Part shown: positions 48,141 through 60,400 of the stretch, in pieces
Layout: every line of letters starts with the position of its first letter
How positions within the stretch are numbered: position 1 is the stretch's first letter
Origin: Laburnicola sp. R22_1
Lineage: Eukaryota; Ascomycota; Dothideomycetes; Pleosporales; Didymosphaeriaceae
Direction of reading: 5' to 3'
Length of the DNA stretch: 64,000 nucleotides
Assembly: GCA_014281115.1 (NCBI GenBank)
Contig: JACONQ010000012.1
Coordinates: forward strand, 2,170,001 to 2,234,000
The notes under the pieces: generated by a model
The model's database searches: none
Seen by the model: only the letters and a program-made list of their open reading frames with translations
Told to the model about the DNA's origin: nothing
Position numbers and translations under genes: made by a program

Positions 48141-49133
48141 TCAGACCGCCTCTTGTTTCCGCTCCCGCTCCTGTAACCTTCTCTCGTCTACTTCTTTGCA
48201 TCTCCGCAGTGTGTATTCTTCCAACTCGTTTAAGCTCGAAAACTTGGGTCTTCCAGGTGCTGCTCCTAAGCCTTTACCAATGCCAAATGATGTCTTGAAA
48301 GTTTTGTTCGGTTGTGGTGTCGCCGTTGGCGTTGAAGGCGCGGAATACTGGCCTTTGATGTTCGACTTGATTTCCGAATCCTTACTCGCCCAATTGACGG
48401 CCTCAAGGAAAGGGTAATCCGACTTGCCGTTGATAACGGCGGCGTGCGCGTTATCGAGCCGGTAATAGACCACAGTCACAGTAGCCTCAACCCTCCTATG
48501 CTTCTCGCCCGGAACCTTTGTCTTCTTATCGGTGCCCATAACCACAGTATCAACCTTGCCATATCGCTCAAACATGCTCGTCATAATATCCCGATCCCAA
48601 GTTGCAGCCTCGCCCTCCCTTCGAAACCGCACCTTGACCGAGCGATCGATCTGAGCCCTCAGTTCCTCATCCTGCCGCTGCTTCTGTAAGAACTCCTGAT
48701 GTGCCTCCCTTTTCGCCCTCCCCTCCTCAGCGAGCCTTCGTATCAACTGATCTCGCTCGTTCTCCTCCTCGCGCCTCCTCTTGAAGCTCTGCAACCCCTC
48801 GCGCTCGGCCCTCTCAAGCTCCTCGACCATCTTCCGCCGCTGACCGCCTAGCCGCTCCTTCTCGAGCGCCTGTTCCTTTTTCCTCTGCCGTTGCCTGTCA
48901 TATTCGCCTCGGAGCGTCGGGTCGATGAGGATGTCGCGTGCGATACCGAGCAGGATGAAATTGTCTGCGGCTAGTTTGTCGTCAGGGTTTTTGTCCGGAT
49001 GGTATTTGACGGATGTTTTGCGGTATTGGCGCTTGATATCTGACTCTGTGCAGTCGAGTTCGACGCCGAGAAGCTCGTAGAAGTCATCGTCTGTTTTCTT
49101 TGCGATGTCTTCGAGGTCTTTGTTGTCGGCCAT
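48141..49133 (-). CDS. cwf23: J-domain/RRM protein, DNAJC17/Cwf23-like splicing co-chaperone
   Basis: Single exon of 330 residues. The N-terminal J-domain (about 15-80) has the HPD motif in VKYHPDKNPDDKLAADNF. A highly charged helical linker follows (RKKEQALEKERLGGQRRK onward). Then comes an RRM-like fold (VKVRFRREGEAATWDRDIMT, YGKVDTVVM, ATVTVVYYRLDNAHAAV). This domain order, J-charged helix-RRM, is that of DNAJC17 and fission-yeast Cwf23, which associate with the spliceosome. It is divergent from PUS4, with 257 bp between the two start codons. Confidence 0.85.
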   Translation of the reverse strand: MADNKDLEDIAKKTDDDFYELLGVELDCTESDIKRQYRKTSVKYHPDKNPDDKLAADNFILLGIARDILIDPTLRGEYDRQRQRKKEQALEKERLGGQRRKMVEELERAEREGLQSFKRRREEENERDQLIRRLAEEGRAKREAHQEFLQKQRQDEELRAQIDRSVKVRFRREGEAATWDRDIMTSMFERYGKVDTVVMGTDKKTKVPGEKHRRVEATVTVVYYRLDNAHAAVINGKSDYPFLEAVNWASKDSEIKSNIKGQYSAPSTPTATPQPNKTFKTSFGIGKGLGAAPGRPKFSSLNELEEYTLRRCKEVDERRLQERERKQEAV

Positions 49134-49390
49134 GGTGCCGCTATTCGGGAATGGGGAGTTTCGACGTGCGTGTTCGGATTTTAATGCGTATGCGACTCGT
49201 ACTAGGTTCTCTCTGGATGCCCGATGCGCGTGCTGAAGTTAACGTTTCTCAGCTCGTTTGGCGCAGGCGCAAGTGAAAACGCCGTGTCACGTGTGATCTA
49301 CCGGCTGCACTAGCGCTTAGCGTCGGAACCTTGCCGTCACCGTTCCTGCAGGCAGCTCCAAATACAGCAACCCGAGTCTTCACCCCGCAG
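49134..49390. promoter_or_regulatory. Divergent promoter, J-protein/PUS4
   Basis: A 257-bp gap between two opposite start codons; no coding signal. Both promoters must lie here. Confidence 0.5.
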
Positions 49391-50868
49391 ATGTCTGTCA
49401 CTACGCTCCTCAAACGCACCACCATGGCTTCCTCTCCAAGAGATAGCCGGAAGGTGCTCGAGGGCATTTTCGGTAAGCCAATTACCCCCTAACTTCATAC
49501 GGGTCGCTTCCAACCAGCGGTCGAGCTTCTGCAATATTTCGAAAATAGCTAATTGTACACTTAGCTATCAATAAACCCCAATGGGCGTCTTCCGCCGGCG
49601 TCCTCCGCGACCTCCAAACTCACTTCGACAAGTCTTCTCTCTTTGCACCGTGGCTCACCCACACAAAACGTACCATGCAGGTCAACAAAAAACGCGAAAA
49701 GGACATCCGCAACCTTACAGTCAAACTTGGCCACGGCGGCACCCTCGACCCGCTCGCAACAGGCGTACTCGTCGTCGGCGTAGGCAAAGGCACAAAATGC
49801 CTGCCGCGCTTCCTCGGGTGCACAAAGACCTACGAGTGCGTAGTACTGTTCGGTGCTGCGACGGACAGCTACGATGCGGCGGGCAAGGTCGTGAGTCGGG
49901 CGGAGTATGCGCATGTCACCAAAGAGTTGGTGGAGGAGAAGCTGGAGGCGTTCAGGGGAAAGATTATGCAGAAGCCGAGTGTGTTTTCGGCACTCAAGGT
50001 AGATGGGAAGAAAATGTACGAGTATGCGAGGACGGGTGGGGATATTCCTGATGTGCCGGCGCGACCGGTGGAAGTAGAGAAGATGGAATTGATCGAGTGG
50101 CTAGAGCCTGGCTCGCATGGGTTTATGTGGCCGAAAGAGGAAGTCGATGGGACGGCGAAAGTGGGCGCCGAGAAGCTGTTGGGCATACGGAAAGAGGACG
50201 CTGAAGCGGCGGCATCACGCGGGAGGAAAAGGTCGAGGACCCCGGATGATGGCACAGTTACGGATGCCATCTCGCACCCTAAAAAGCCCAGGACCGACGA
50301 CGAGCCAGCCATGTCAGGCGCACTCCCCGTCGAAGACACTCCTACCGCAGAAGCGCCTGCAGCAGAAGCACAACCCGAACCGGTACAGGAATCCGAACCG
50401 GTACAAGAATCCGAACCGGTACAAGAATCCGAACCGGTACAAGCACCAACAACAGACACCTCTCCACCGCCCCAACCCCCCGCAGCCCGCCTCCGCATGA
50501 CCGTAACATCCGGCTTTTACGTCCGCTCCCTCTGCCACGATCTTGGCTTAGCTTGCTCCTCCCTCGGCCTCATGTCCTCTCTAATCCGCTCGCGCCAAGC
50601 CGACTACGAGCTCGAAAAGAACGTGCTTGAATATTCTGACCTCGAAGCTGGCCCTGAAGTCTGGGAGCCCAAGGTGCAGACATATCTAGAAGAGTTTATG
50701 GAGGAGGAGGGTTGGGAGCAGGAAGAGGTGGAGGATGAGGAGGAGTGGCAGAGGAAGTTCAAGGAGAGGCAGGAGGAGCGGAGGGAGAATGGTGAGGATA
50801 GAGGGCATGGTGGTGGAGGGGGTAAGAAATGGCGAGGGAAAAGAGGAAATAATTGGCAGAGAAGATGA
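49391..50868 (+). CDS. PUS4: tRNA pseudouridine-55 synthase (TruB/Pus4 family)
   Basis: Makes pseudouridine 55 in the T-loop of tRNAs. Two exons, 49391-49472 and 49565-50868, with a 92-nt intron, give 461 residues. The N-terminus after the intron has the TruB motif I, AINKPQWASSAGVL. The catalytic Asp lies in GHGGTLDPLATGVLVVGVGK. Motif III-type KVDGKKMYEYAR and the C-terminal RMTVTSGFYVRSLCHDLGLA are present. Between the catalytic half and this C-terminal part lies a disordered insertion of about 120 residues (GRKRSRTPDDG onward) that includes a run of ESEPVQ repeats. The tail is acidic, then Arg/Gly/Lys-rich. A second in-frame ATG 11 codons on (MASSPRDSRK) could give a shorter form lacking the basic TTLLKRTT leader; dual mitochondrial and nuclear targeting would fit yeast Pus4. 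Confidence 0.92.
50377..50444 (+). repeat. 18-bp tandem repeat in PUS4
   Basis: Unit GAACCGGTACA(A/G)GAATCC encodes ESEPVQ; nearly four copies in frame. Units are almost identical at the nucleotide level, so the expansion is recent. Confidence 0.85.
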
Positions 50869-51099
50869 TGGGAGGCTCTGGGCCGGTTGCGGCATACGTG
50901 CGTCGAGACCTGTATCCGCATAGGCTTACATATTTATGAGAAACCCCTTTCGATATGGAGATATTCATTGAAAACCATGCATTCTCAAATGTAAATTGTA
51001 TGAGTACATGTTCAGTAACTCCAAATCCATGCAGCCCAACCTATTACCTCAACGCCAAGCGTGATGCTACAAGATCAGAATAATAGCAAGGATTCGACA

Positions 51100-52624
51100 C
51101 TAATCCCGGGCTCCATCCTGTCGCAAGCTTCTACTACTCCGTATACTATCCCTCCTACTCCTCATGCTATCCCTTCTACTCGACAAGCTCTCCCTCACAC
51201 TAAATATCGGCTCGGCACTCTGCAGCCCACCCTCCTCATCCTTGGTATCTTCATGATTGATAAAGAGGAACGAAACCACCATGACAGCAGCGCCCACCCA
51301 ATACAACGGACTACTATACTGCTTATCCAGGACCATCTGTCCGATGAGACTCAACGGGATCGTCAAACTAAGACCGACAGTCACGATGAGCGGCGAGGTG
51401 AGCAGCATCGAGTACGCCCAGCAAAAGTCGGATACAAGCGAGGACGCCGAGTTGACCAGGACGATGACAAGAATGCTCTTCGTGGGTGGGAGTTCGAATG
51501 TTTCGATGCCGGTGAGGTGCAGGATGATCATGCCGGGCCAGAGGAGGAATACGTTGAGGGTGCCGACGAGGCCGAAGAAGAGGGGCATGTTGACTTTGCT
51601 CTCGTCGCCTATGCGCTTCTTCATGAAGACGGCGTAGAAGCCGTAGAGGACGGCGGAGATGAAGGCCATGGCGTCGCCGATGGCGAGTTCGCGCGGCGTC
51701 TTGTGCGGGAAGGAGCCGCGGTTTTCGTCGGTTTCGCCCGACACGTCGACGGTGGAGATGAGGATTACGCCGGCGAGGGAGGCGCAGACGCCGATGAATT
51801 TGCGCAGAGTGAAGCGCTCGACGCGCATGAGGGAGCCACAGAGGAGTGTCCATATCGAGGACGTAGAGGCGAGGATCGTCGACGAGGCTACCGTCGTGTA
51901 TTCCAGACATGCGGCCGCGAAGTAATTGGCCAGGAACCAAAGCATGCAAAACTCCAACCCAAGCTTAATCGTCTCGCCTAGTGTCAGTCCTTCGTCCTGG
52001 CCATCTAGCAATGCGCCTATTTCCTGGCTCTCCCCCATCTCGTCGCCGAGGAGGAGGGATGTGGTGCCCGAGGCGCGATCGCGATTCGATTTGGAAGACT
52101 TGGAGGCGTCCATGGATTCGTGTTCGCGGAGGAGCTTCACACGACCGACGCGGCGCTGCAGCAGGTCGCGAATCTGCACGAGGAGGGGCTGGTGCCTGAT
52201 ATTCTCTCGATCGTCCCAAGCATGCTTCAGAAACATAGGGACAAGGGGTATCACGAAGAAAGCGGTATTAACGTAGGTAACAAAGTAAGGTTTCGAATAG
52301 GAATCGTCAGCGAAGATGGTCTATCGTGACTGTCAGCTCCCAGGGCCATTGTCGGCGTGAAGACGCAGTATAGAGAGGGGTAGAGCGCACACTAGCCAGG
52401 AAGTTGGACGTGGTCCAGAGGAATACTGTCGCCAGCAACAGAATAATGCCCACGGCATGTCTCCAGCGACTCCGCGGTTTCTTCCCCTCGCTCCATATGC
52501 TGACTACGCTCGCTGGGCTCAGCATCGGGCTGTCCATGTCTCTTGCGTCTCTTTCGTAGCGGCCACCCGGTCCGTCTTCGCTGGCTCGCGGCGACCTCGC
52601 GGTATTCAATGGAGGCGGAGGCAT
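51100..52624 (-). CDS. EamA/SLC35F-type transporter (vacuolar membrane, YML018C-like)
   Basis: Multi-pass drug/metabolite-transporter-superfamily protein, like yeast YML018C and human SLC35F5; the substrate is unknown. Two exons, 52391-52624 and 51100-52320, with a 70-nt intron (GTGCGC...GATAG), give 484 residues. The N-terminus is cytosolic and Ser/Pro-rich. Ten likely membrane helices follow: the first (AVGIILLLATVFLWTTSNF) ends at the intron, and the exon join TIFADDSYSKPYFVTYVNTA is a family signature. Others include ASSTILASTSSIWTLLCGSL, FISAVLYGFYAVFMKK and TVGLSLTIPLSLIGQMVLD. A long charged loop with a Ser/Lys cluster lies between helices 2 and 3. The C-terminal tail has repeated Arg-Arg-Asp-Ser motifs (SSRRDSMRSRRDSIRSSR), likely kinase sites. 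Confidence 0.85.
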
Positions 52625-53184
52625 GTCCGCGGTTGTGGAAGGCGCAGCGAAGGAGCCCTAGGGTCTCGGAGGCAGTCGGGGATAGGAACAGATACGAATG
52701 GAAGTCAAGGTGCCCCCTTTGTCGCGCAGCATGCAGCGAAAGGGTGCCCATGGAACGAGATGGGATGACGCGCCAGGTTCAAGGCAGCAGCAGACGTGGT
52801 CGCAGTCCACGGGTCTAGTAGAGACGTGTGACCTGGGGCGGCGTTTCGGAGGTGCCTCTTGTGTTGCTACTTTCTAGGGTCGCTCGGTCTTCAACGCGCT
52901 CTCGCTAAAGCCCCCGGTAGCCAGCGGGCAGCCGATCCAACATGCCGGGATCCGTTCTCATGGGCAACTATAATCGCCTTTCAGTGCTCGTGCTGCATCC
53001 AGACCTGTATTGATTATACAGCAGCTATGTAACCTCTCGGTGTATTGTGTACATCAAATGAGCAGCTACCAAGTGCACACCCTCAGTGGAGAACTATGCT
53101 CGCGCCAGACACCAAACTCCACCGTACAACTCAAATAGGACATGCAAGACGCCAAAGCGCTAGCTGCATACAACAAGTCCATAT
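52625..53184. other. Intergenic
   Basis: Promoter of the transporter gene and 3' region of YPT7. No gene seen. Confidence 0.4.
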
Positions 53185-54072
53185 CTAACAAGCGCATCCC
53201 CCGTCTCCGCCAGGCTTGAGGTCTATCGGAATCGTCTCAGGGAAATCCGAGTTGAAGTCGCCCACTTCCTCCTGGGCTAGTGCTTGCCGTGCGATGACCT
53301 CGAAAGCCTGCTCTACGTTGACAGCTTCTTTCGCACTTATCTCGAAGTAAGGGATGCCACCTTTGGACTGGCAGTAGGTCATAGCGCGTTTCTGCGAGAT
53401 CTGAAGACGAATTAGCTTGCATCAAGCTATCCAGCGCAGCTTCTCACCATTCTCTTGCTTTCTTCCACATCGATCTTGTTCCCAATTACAACCTACGCTG
53501 GTCAGCCATGGCCTCCAGCATTGTTATATCCGCAACGTACAAATGGGAAGCTTTCCGGGTCCATAGGGCTTGCCTGCACTAAGAACTCGTCTCTCCAGCT
53601 GTCTAGTGTGTCGAAGCTCTTGGCGTTGTTGACGTCGTAGACCAGCACGCAGCAGTCGGCGCCGCGGTAGAAAGCTACGCCCAATGACTGGAACCTCTCC
53701 TGGCCGGCGGTATCCCACAACTGCCCCATGTTAGCCCTGGCCACCACGGCATTTCTTTGAGCGTCCACACCTGCATAGTGACAAGGCGATCGTCCACGAG
53801 TACCTCTTTCGTGAGGAAGTCGGCTCCTATCGTTGCTTTGTAGCTCGCGCTGAACTTCTTGTTGACCTGAACATGTGTCAGAACCATCCGCCGATATCGA
53901 CCTGAACGAAGCGATCAAGAAGAAGTTTTGTGCAGGCATACATATTGGTTCATCAAGCTAGTCTTCCCAACCCCGCTGTCGCCCAGGATGATGACCTACG
54001 CGCCGTTAGCACTGCTCGCATACCGCGGTGAAGGCTGCGCACCTTCAAAAGGACCTTCTTCCGTGACGCCAT
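53185..54072 (-). CDS. YPT7: Rab7-type GTPase Ypt7
   Basis: Small GTPase for homotypic vacuole fusion and late endosome traffic. The gene is cut by about five short introns; reading across them gives roughly 205 residues. Exon 1 is [10 protein letters not shown]. Exon 2 has the P-loop ([18 protein letters not shown]). Exon 3 carries [20 protein letters not shown] with the effector Thr. Exon 4 starts with [20 protein letters not shown] (switch II), then [20 protein letters not shown]. Exon 5 has the guanine-specificity motif GNKIDVEES. The last exon has [19 protein letters not shown] and ends GGCAC, a CXC geranylgeranylation signal. All GTP-binding motifs are intact. Chance frames at 53502-53939 merely read through introns. 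Confidence 0.95.
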
Positions 54073-54489
54073 CGTCTGGTCGTTGAGGTGTAGTAAAGAG
54101 AGCGCGGTGCGATCGACGGGGTACAGGGCTCGAGTGAGCTCGCGGCTACTGCCGAGGCTACGGTATAAGGATAGGCAGGAGGATTGGCTCGAGATGTACG
54201 ATGGGACGCCGAGAGGAAGGGTTGAAGACAAGGCAGATCGGTAGACGTCTGCGCAACGGGGTCGTAGCAAAGGCGAGAGGTGAGTGACTTGGAGCTCAGG
54301 TTGACGTCGCTGCCAAGCACGCGCTTAGCTCCAAGCTCAGGCCAATCACCACCGGTCATCTGATGCGAACACGCCGGGGACATGCACTCGTGCAAGTGGG
54401 CCCTCCATCCCCGGCCTCACAATCACTACGGACTTTGCACTGCGGCCTTTGCACTGCGGTTTCTAGTGCCTTCTTACTGTATAGCACGC
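54073..54489. other. Intergenic: YPT7 promoter
   Basis: Leader and promoter of YPT7, and a short direct repeat of TTTGCACTGCGG at about 54434-54460. No gene. Confidence 0.4.
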
Positions 54490-55282
54490 GGTATACTGTC
54501 TCCCAGCAATTAGCAGATGCCATTCGAGTGGAATCAATTCGACTTGTGCATATCCAGAGCAGCTCTGCTTCAGCTCAGTTAGCAGTCCTCTTATAAATGT
54601 TGCAGACTTCGACGTGTACGATGTGCGGGCGTCGAGCAATAATCCGGAGCCTCCACCAAATTATGCTTCGTATTTATGGGAGGCCTCCATAGTTAAAGCC
54701 ATTGGTGCGAAATCAGCTTATCAAGAGTGCTCTGGTGCACTGTATGAAAGGTTTACAAACACGGGTGACAGTGAGTATCAATTTTCCTATACATCCACAC
54801 ACCAAGCAGGGTCGGCATGTCAGCGTTGCTACAAGATAGACGCGCTTCTATGTCGGCTGGGGTTTACCCCAACATTGTTGCGGCTAACATGGGTAGACCC
54901 GCGTTCTTTCCTGGACGAGCTCAGCGACGTTGTTTCGGCAAACATTACTACGCTAATCTGGGCCGGCGATGCAGACTGGATCTGCAACTGGTACGGAGTC
55001 CAGGATGTTGTGAATCAAATCACGTATCCGAGCCAGAGTGCCTTCAGGTCAAAACCTCTCGCTCCGTACAAGGTGAATGGCACAGAAAGAGGGCAGTTCA
55101 AGACAGAAGGCAACTTGTCATTCTTGAGGGTTTATGATGCAGGCCATGAGGTCATGTACTACCGTAAGTGCACTGAAACTTACGTTCGCTGATACATAGA
55201 TGCTAATAATTTAATAGAGCCTAAGCTTTCATTGCAGGCTTTCGTGCAAACGATGAAGAAGCGCGCCATTACTTCGACATAG
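54490..55282 (+). pseudogene. Truncated serine carboxypeptidase (S10) remnant
   Basis: Only the C-terminal third of an S10 carboxypeptidase is present. A frame from about 54490 reads NSTCAYPEQLCFSSVSSP, then INVADFDVYDVRASSNNPEP, YASYLWEASIVKAIGA, and the acid-active-site block TLIWAGDADWICNWYGVQDV. The catalytic His lies in FLRVYDAGHEVMYYQP. Two introns are still recognisable: GTGAGT (about 54772) to GGTAG (about 54896), and GTAAGT (about 55163) to TTTAATAG; splicing the second gives the end KLSLQAFVQTMKKRAITST. The whole N-terminal two-thirds, including the catalytic Ser (GESYG) and oxyanion region, is missing. A stop lies about 35 codons upstream and no ATG sits at a plausible start. It cannot be an active peptidase. 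The 3' part shows no damage, so loss may be recent. Confidence 0.7.
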
Positions 55283-56290
55283 AAGGGTCAACTCGCCACA
55301 GTTCATATCTGACGCCTACCACTTTCATTAACAGCATTGCATGATTTCCACTGCATTTGAAATTCAATCGTCTTCGACGCGTTTAAGTGTATATGCAAGC
55401 TGCACATGGCGTAACTGACTAGTTCTTTGACTGTACTGGTGGTACCTATAAGGCTATAACCGCAGCCGCTCTACCCGCAAGTGGCGCCAAAAACGTCTTT
55501 GCACATCCTCCCTGACGCAGCATAAAGCCCTTAATAAGCCACATTTTCCCGTTTATACCACGCGCGCTGAGCAAGTTATGACTGGGTATGCAAACGCCTT
55601 CGATCCTTCATGCAACGCCCGATCAAGCGCCGCAGTTGTCTGGCATGCGAAATCACAGCTGGTACGACTGGAAGCATTGCTCCATTAATGACCGCGTATG
55701 CGGGCGTCTGAAGGCGAGGGTACACAAAAGATACATCTCGACTGTCTCGAGAGCCGAGACATGAGTTCCTATCGCGGTTTCAATAACTTGTTCATCCTGG
55801 TTCGTCGGCCGATCCGCACCATGCAATATCAGGTTTCATAACGCTTTTGGGGTTCTGGTACGACTGCCAACGCAAATATCAGTCTATCAAGACCTGTATT
55901 TTCACATAGTACACCGCTTTTTGCATCTCAAGCAAGCTGTCTTCGACCATGTATGACGTGCTTGATTACATACATCCACCAGGTGTTTAGCTTCGTACTG
56001 TAGCTTCGCTATCACACCGTGTGATACCACGTATCCTCTGCGTATTCTATCTATTTTCCGTCTTCCGACATCGCTCTTCGTATAGATAGATAGTGTATCT
56101 CCCTTCGTATACACACTGAATCAGGTATATAGAGAAAATTTATACGTCCATTGCCCACCCAAGGAACAAGCGTACTCACCCGTCCCGTGTACGGTGGCGT
56201 AGATACACCTGTCTACCCATGAACAAACACACCAATACTCCAGACAGACGACCTCCTCTCCTCGTTCAACAAAAAGGAAAAAGACAAGAC

Positions 56291-56333
<43 letters not shown>

Positions 56334-57426
56334 CCATGCTCTCTATCAGCACCCCAATGCTCCGCATCGAAATGCCATCAACGCCACTCACTCACTCACT
56401 CACCCCCATTCTACTTTCCCAAATCCCCGCCCTTCAAAACAGCACCACTCCCAAGCACACAAGCACACTCCATCCCCCCAACAAAAGAAGAACCCAAAAA
56501 AGAACCCAAAAACTCCTACTTTCACACATTCACACATCCACACACAGAAGCCCAACACTTGTGCACCTCCACGTCTTTATCTCATGAAATCTCATCTCAA
56601 TTCAACCTACGACCTATATACACATCCTTTCCCACTTCCTCTCTCCCCTTCCTCCCTCCGTCGCCAAACCCTATGTATACACGCCGTCATCTCTCCTTCA
56701 ACCGCCAACAATTCCACCAACCAACCAACCAATCGACCGCGATGCCAAAAGACACACAGAACGAAAGAGAGCGACAACTCGACAGCTCCAAAAGAAAGAG
56801 AAAGAGAAAAAAACAAGGCCCGCGCCGCGAGAAACCCCACATCAAGGAGAGTCGACGAATCGGGAAAAAAAAAGAACCCCGAAGAAAACAATATGTATAT
56901 TCAACCGATTCAGCGGTGCAAAACAAAACAAAACAAGCCAAACCATCGCCCATTGCATGCATGCACATGTGTAATGCAAAATATGCCCCGATGCAGCGAA
57001 AAAAACCCCAAAGCGTCAAGGAAAGAAGAAAAAAAAGGTAGGACAGAAACAGAAGTGGGCAAATGCCAAAAAAAATAAAAAATTGAAACATTCAAAAAGA
57101 AGATAAAAAAACAATCAAACAATGAGCTGAGCCCAAAACCCAAATGGGGCGCGGCCAAATGATACAAAAAAACACCAATGCCTGCCAGGCTACCTACCTA
57201 CCACCTTACCCACCCACCACCAAAAGCGCCACAAACAGTAATCCACAAGCAACAATACAAGCAACGCTAAAGCGCCAAATTCCTCGCCAACATAATAATC
57301 ATCTTGCAAAACACAGGGGGTATACTTGTTTCTTTCGCACACCATCATCGTACATTAAAGCGTCACAACTAGGCAGCCAACGGGTGGCAGCAGCCTACAA
57401 AGGTTCATTCCCTCGAGATGACGTGG
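55283..57426. other. Long non-coding interval
   Basis: About 2.1 kb with no supported gene. It contains a (CAA)n microsatellite at about 56294-56333 and, from 56730 to 57120, a strongly A-rich purine tract. Lysine-rich or phenylalanine-rich frames on opposite strands there arise from composition. Part is probably the 3' untranslated region of the Tea4-like gene. Confidence 0.45.
56294..56333. repeat. (CAA)n microsatellite
   Basis: About thirteen uninterrupted CAA triplets. Confidence 0.95.
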
Positions 57427-60400
57427 CTACCTGCCCTCCACCGGACTCGTCGCCTTCTTCGAACGCTTCTCCAATAGGCCGTTCAGCAACGAGTCAAGCT
57501 GACTACTTAGTCCTGACACCGTCTTCTTTTCTTCGACGAACAGCTGCGCCATGATGGGGTGGTCGGGCCCGACGGGAACGACGCCTGTTGTGTCGTTGAT
57601 GACGAGCAACAGATCCCGTATATCGCTTCCATCATCGAGGTAGGTCCGCAGCGAATGGTCCGACCACGCAGGTAGCGACGCGCTTTCCGATGAATCGGGC
57701 GGCGAGATTTCCATCTCTGTCTGCGGCACGGGTGCAGGTCGTGTGGGCGGCGGTATTGAAGAAGCGGCCGTGGGTTCCATAGGAGACGGCGAAGTCCCCG
57801 ATCGGGAAGTGGAGGTATTGGTGGATTTGCTGGCTTGAGCAGTTGAGGGATTGTCCTCGGGAGTAGGCGTCGAGATAGGTGAACTGGTCTCTTGGCTCGA
57901 CGTGTCGCCGGTGAGACCTGGAGGATGTTGTGAGTCTGATTCCTGGTCCTTTTCGTTCGTGTTGTCTCTCGCTGGTGGTTGAGCGTCGGCGGCCGATACA
58001 TGGACGGGGGATTCGGACAATCTTCCGGCTGGCTCCGGCTCCCTCTGTTGGGCTGACTGCGCTTGAGCTTCCGGATCGGCAAACGGGTCCTTGTCCTCGT
58101 CGTCAGAATCGAAGTCATCCAGCTGTACGCGCTGCTTAGCCTGCTTGACCTTTTCGGTTTTAGGCTCTCCGTTCTTTTGGGGTTTAGCAATGACGAGAGG
58201 ATCCAGTTTGGACGCTGCAGAATTTGCCCGTGAGCCTTTCTCGGGCGACAGTGCACGCTCTTCTACAGTGGGTTTCGCATCCTCTGATTCTGGAGGTACC
58301 AGGCGCATTGTGGACGTGGCTTGATTGGCGGCCTTGTCGCTGACAGGCTCTTTTGCCACGACTGGTTGCACTGCCAAAGGCTCTGGGGTATCTGTCTTCA
58401 ATATTCCCTTCACCTTCGTTGGTGATTCCTCCCGGCCGCGCTGTGGTTTCTGCAATTTGCCTTTACTTGCCTGTCTCGCAGGAGAGGCCGTCTGCTCGGA
58501 AGACGCACGCCCCACAGAGAAATCGTCGGAGGGTTTCGATTGTGCATAGTCGCGTTCCAGCTCTTCCGACTGCTTTGACGATGGTTCCACGTCGCTATCA
58601 ATCGATTCCGTACCGACACCCTTGCCCTTCTTGTCTTTGCGCTTGAAAAGCCCACTTAGCATTCCAGACTTCTTTTCTTTCTTTTTCTTGTCATCTTTGA
58701 CCTTATCAGCGAGGCCGTTCTTTTCAAGACTTTCAAGACTAGGACCACGTTCCCGCTCCTTAGAGCCGGTGGTCGATGTACTTGAGTCATCCCGCAACAA
58801 GTTCGGGGTAAGAGTGATCTTGCGCGTTTCTGTACTATCATCCTTAAAGAAAGAATCCGTATTGCGCATTGTTCCGTTCCGAGAAACCTTCGGATCTAGA
58901 GGCTTGTCAAGGGTTTCATCGCTGGTTCTCTGGTTCTCTGCATCGCCTCTTGCGGAGCCATTCGTGGGGTCGACCGCTTCTATGTCTGACTTGTCATTCG
59001 ATTCTTTCTTGGCACCATTCACCTTCAAAGGCTGCACCTTGAGTTTGTCGTCCTGTTCCGATTCGGTATTGTCCGCTGCGCCTTGTTGTTGTGTCTGTGC
59101 CTGATTGGGATCCGCACCACCAAACAGCTCATCGTCGTCGTCGCCATCCTCGTCAGAAGAATAATCATAGTCCGAGGGTTCGCGGTACTGGGGCGCCGCG
59201 AATTGGACCGTCTTGGCGTTGCGCCTTCGCATGGCCTTTTTGAGCGGATTCTTAGTCTTCTCGGCGGTATCACCAAGCATGGTTGCTGACAGATCGATGT
59301 TTCGGTGTTTATTTAGTCGGGCTAACCGTTCGGTGGGTGTTTCAATATGCTCAGCTGGTAGGTATCCTATGCTGTTGTCCTTAACAACACGCACAAGCCA
59401 CTGATTGTCATTAGCAAAAGTTTCGCTGATATATCAACACATCAACGCACCCAATAACTGTTGCTGTCGTCAAGCAAGACCATAGTATCACCTATCAAAC
59501 GGTCAATTCGTGAGCCTATCAGTCCCGCGCCGTCGACATACCTTTAGTAGCATTTGCTTGCCCTTCGACTGTCGCAACAAAGGTATGCAACGAGTATACA
59601 AATTCGAAATCGATGTCCTCTGTTTCGCGTAAGCACTCTCCACCCCAGCCTGAGTCGATAAAGCGAGGGTCATCAGAGAAGGTAAAAGAAACGTCATTGG
59701 TATCATCATCTTCGTCCAAGTCGGCATCCCAGCTATCGGCGTCACTATCGGTTAGCCATTCGTCCTCATCGTATCGGCTGGATTCCAAAGACGGGCTGTC
59801 ATTGCGTTCGTTCCCATTCTCCTCTTCTTCAAAGTTCCGCGCCAGGCTGCTGCTCCTTGGGGGTCTGTCGGGAAACACATCCTCCAAGCCCCTGAGCAAA
59901 GGGCTAGGAACTGGTTTTAGCATCAACTGCACTGTATCCTCATCCGGATCCGATGATAACAGGGACCCTAGGGAACCTAGGCGCACATGTTGCAAGCGGT
60001 TCTCCATTCTGGTCAAATGTTCCGTGCCGGAACTGGCCTCGCGATTCGTACCTTTTTCGGAATTGTCGTCCTCCAGGTGGCTGGTGGTCCTTGTCCAGGC
60101 ATACTCACCATGATGATGATCCGCTGACTGTGCCGGGTTGCTATTTTGAGATGGAAATGACAGGGGTGTAGGAGATGATCGATAAGAAGATCGGGAAACC
60201 ATTTTTGCACTGCCAGCTGGGACCACATGCGGTCTTCGGGCGGCGGCGATCGATAGGGGAAAATGAATAGGGGTGTCTGTGAATGGAGAAGACGAATCGC
60301 AGCCTGTCGAAGACGACGGCGGCGAAACGATTGGCGAAGAGTCCAGGCTCACAGACGAGCTGCGCTCTGGCCATATGGTAGAACGAAAAGGCAACCCACC

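Noticed and set aside
56559..57091. Lys-rich plus-strand and Phe-rich minus-strand frames
   Set aside because: Products of an A-rich tract; no domains, no codon pattern.
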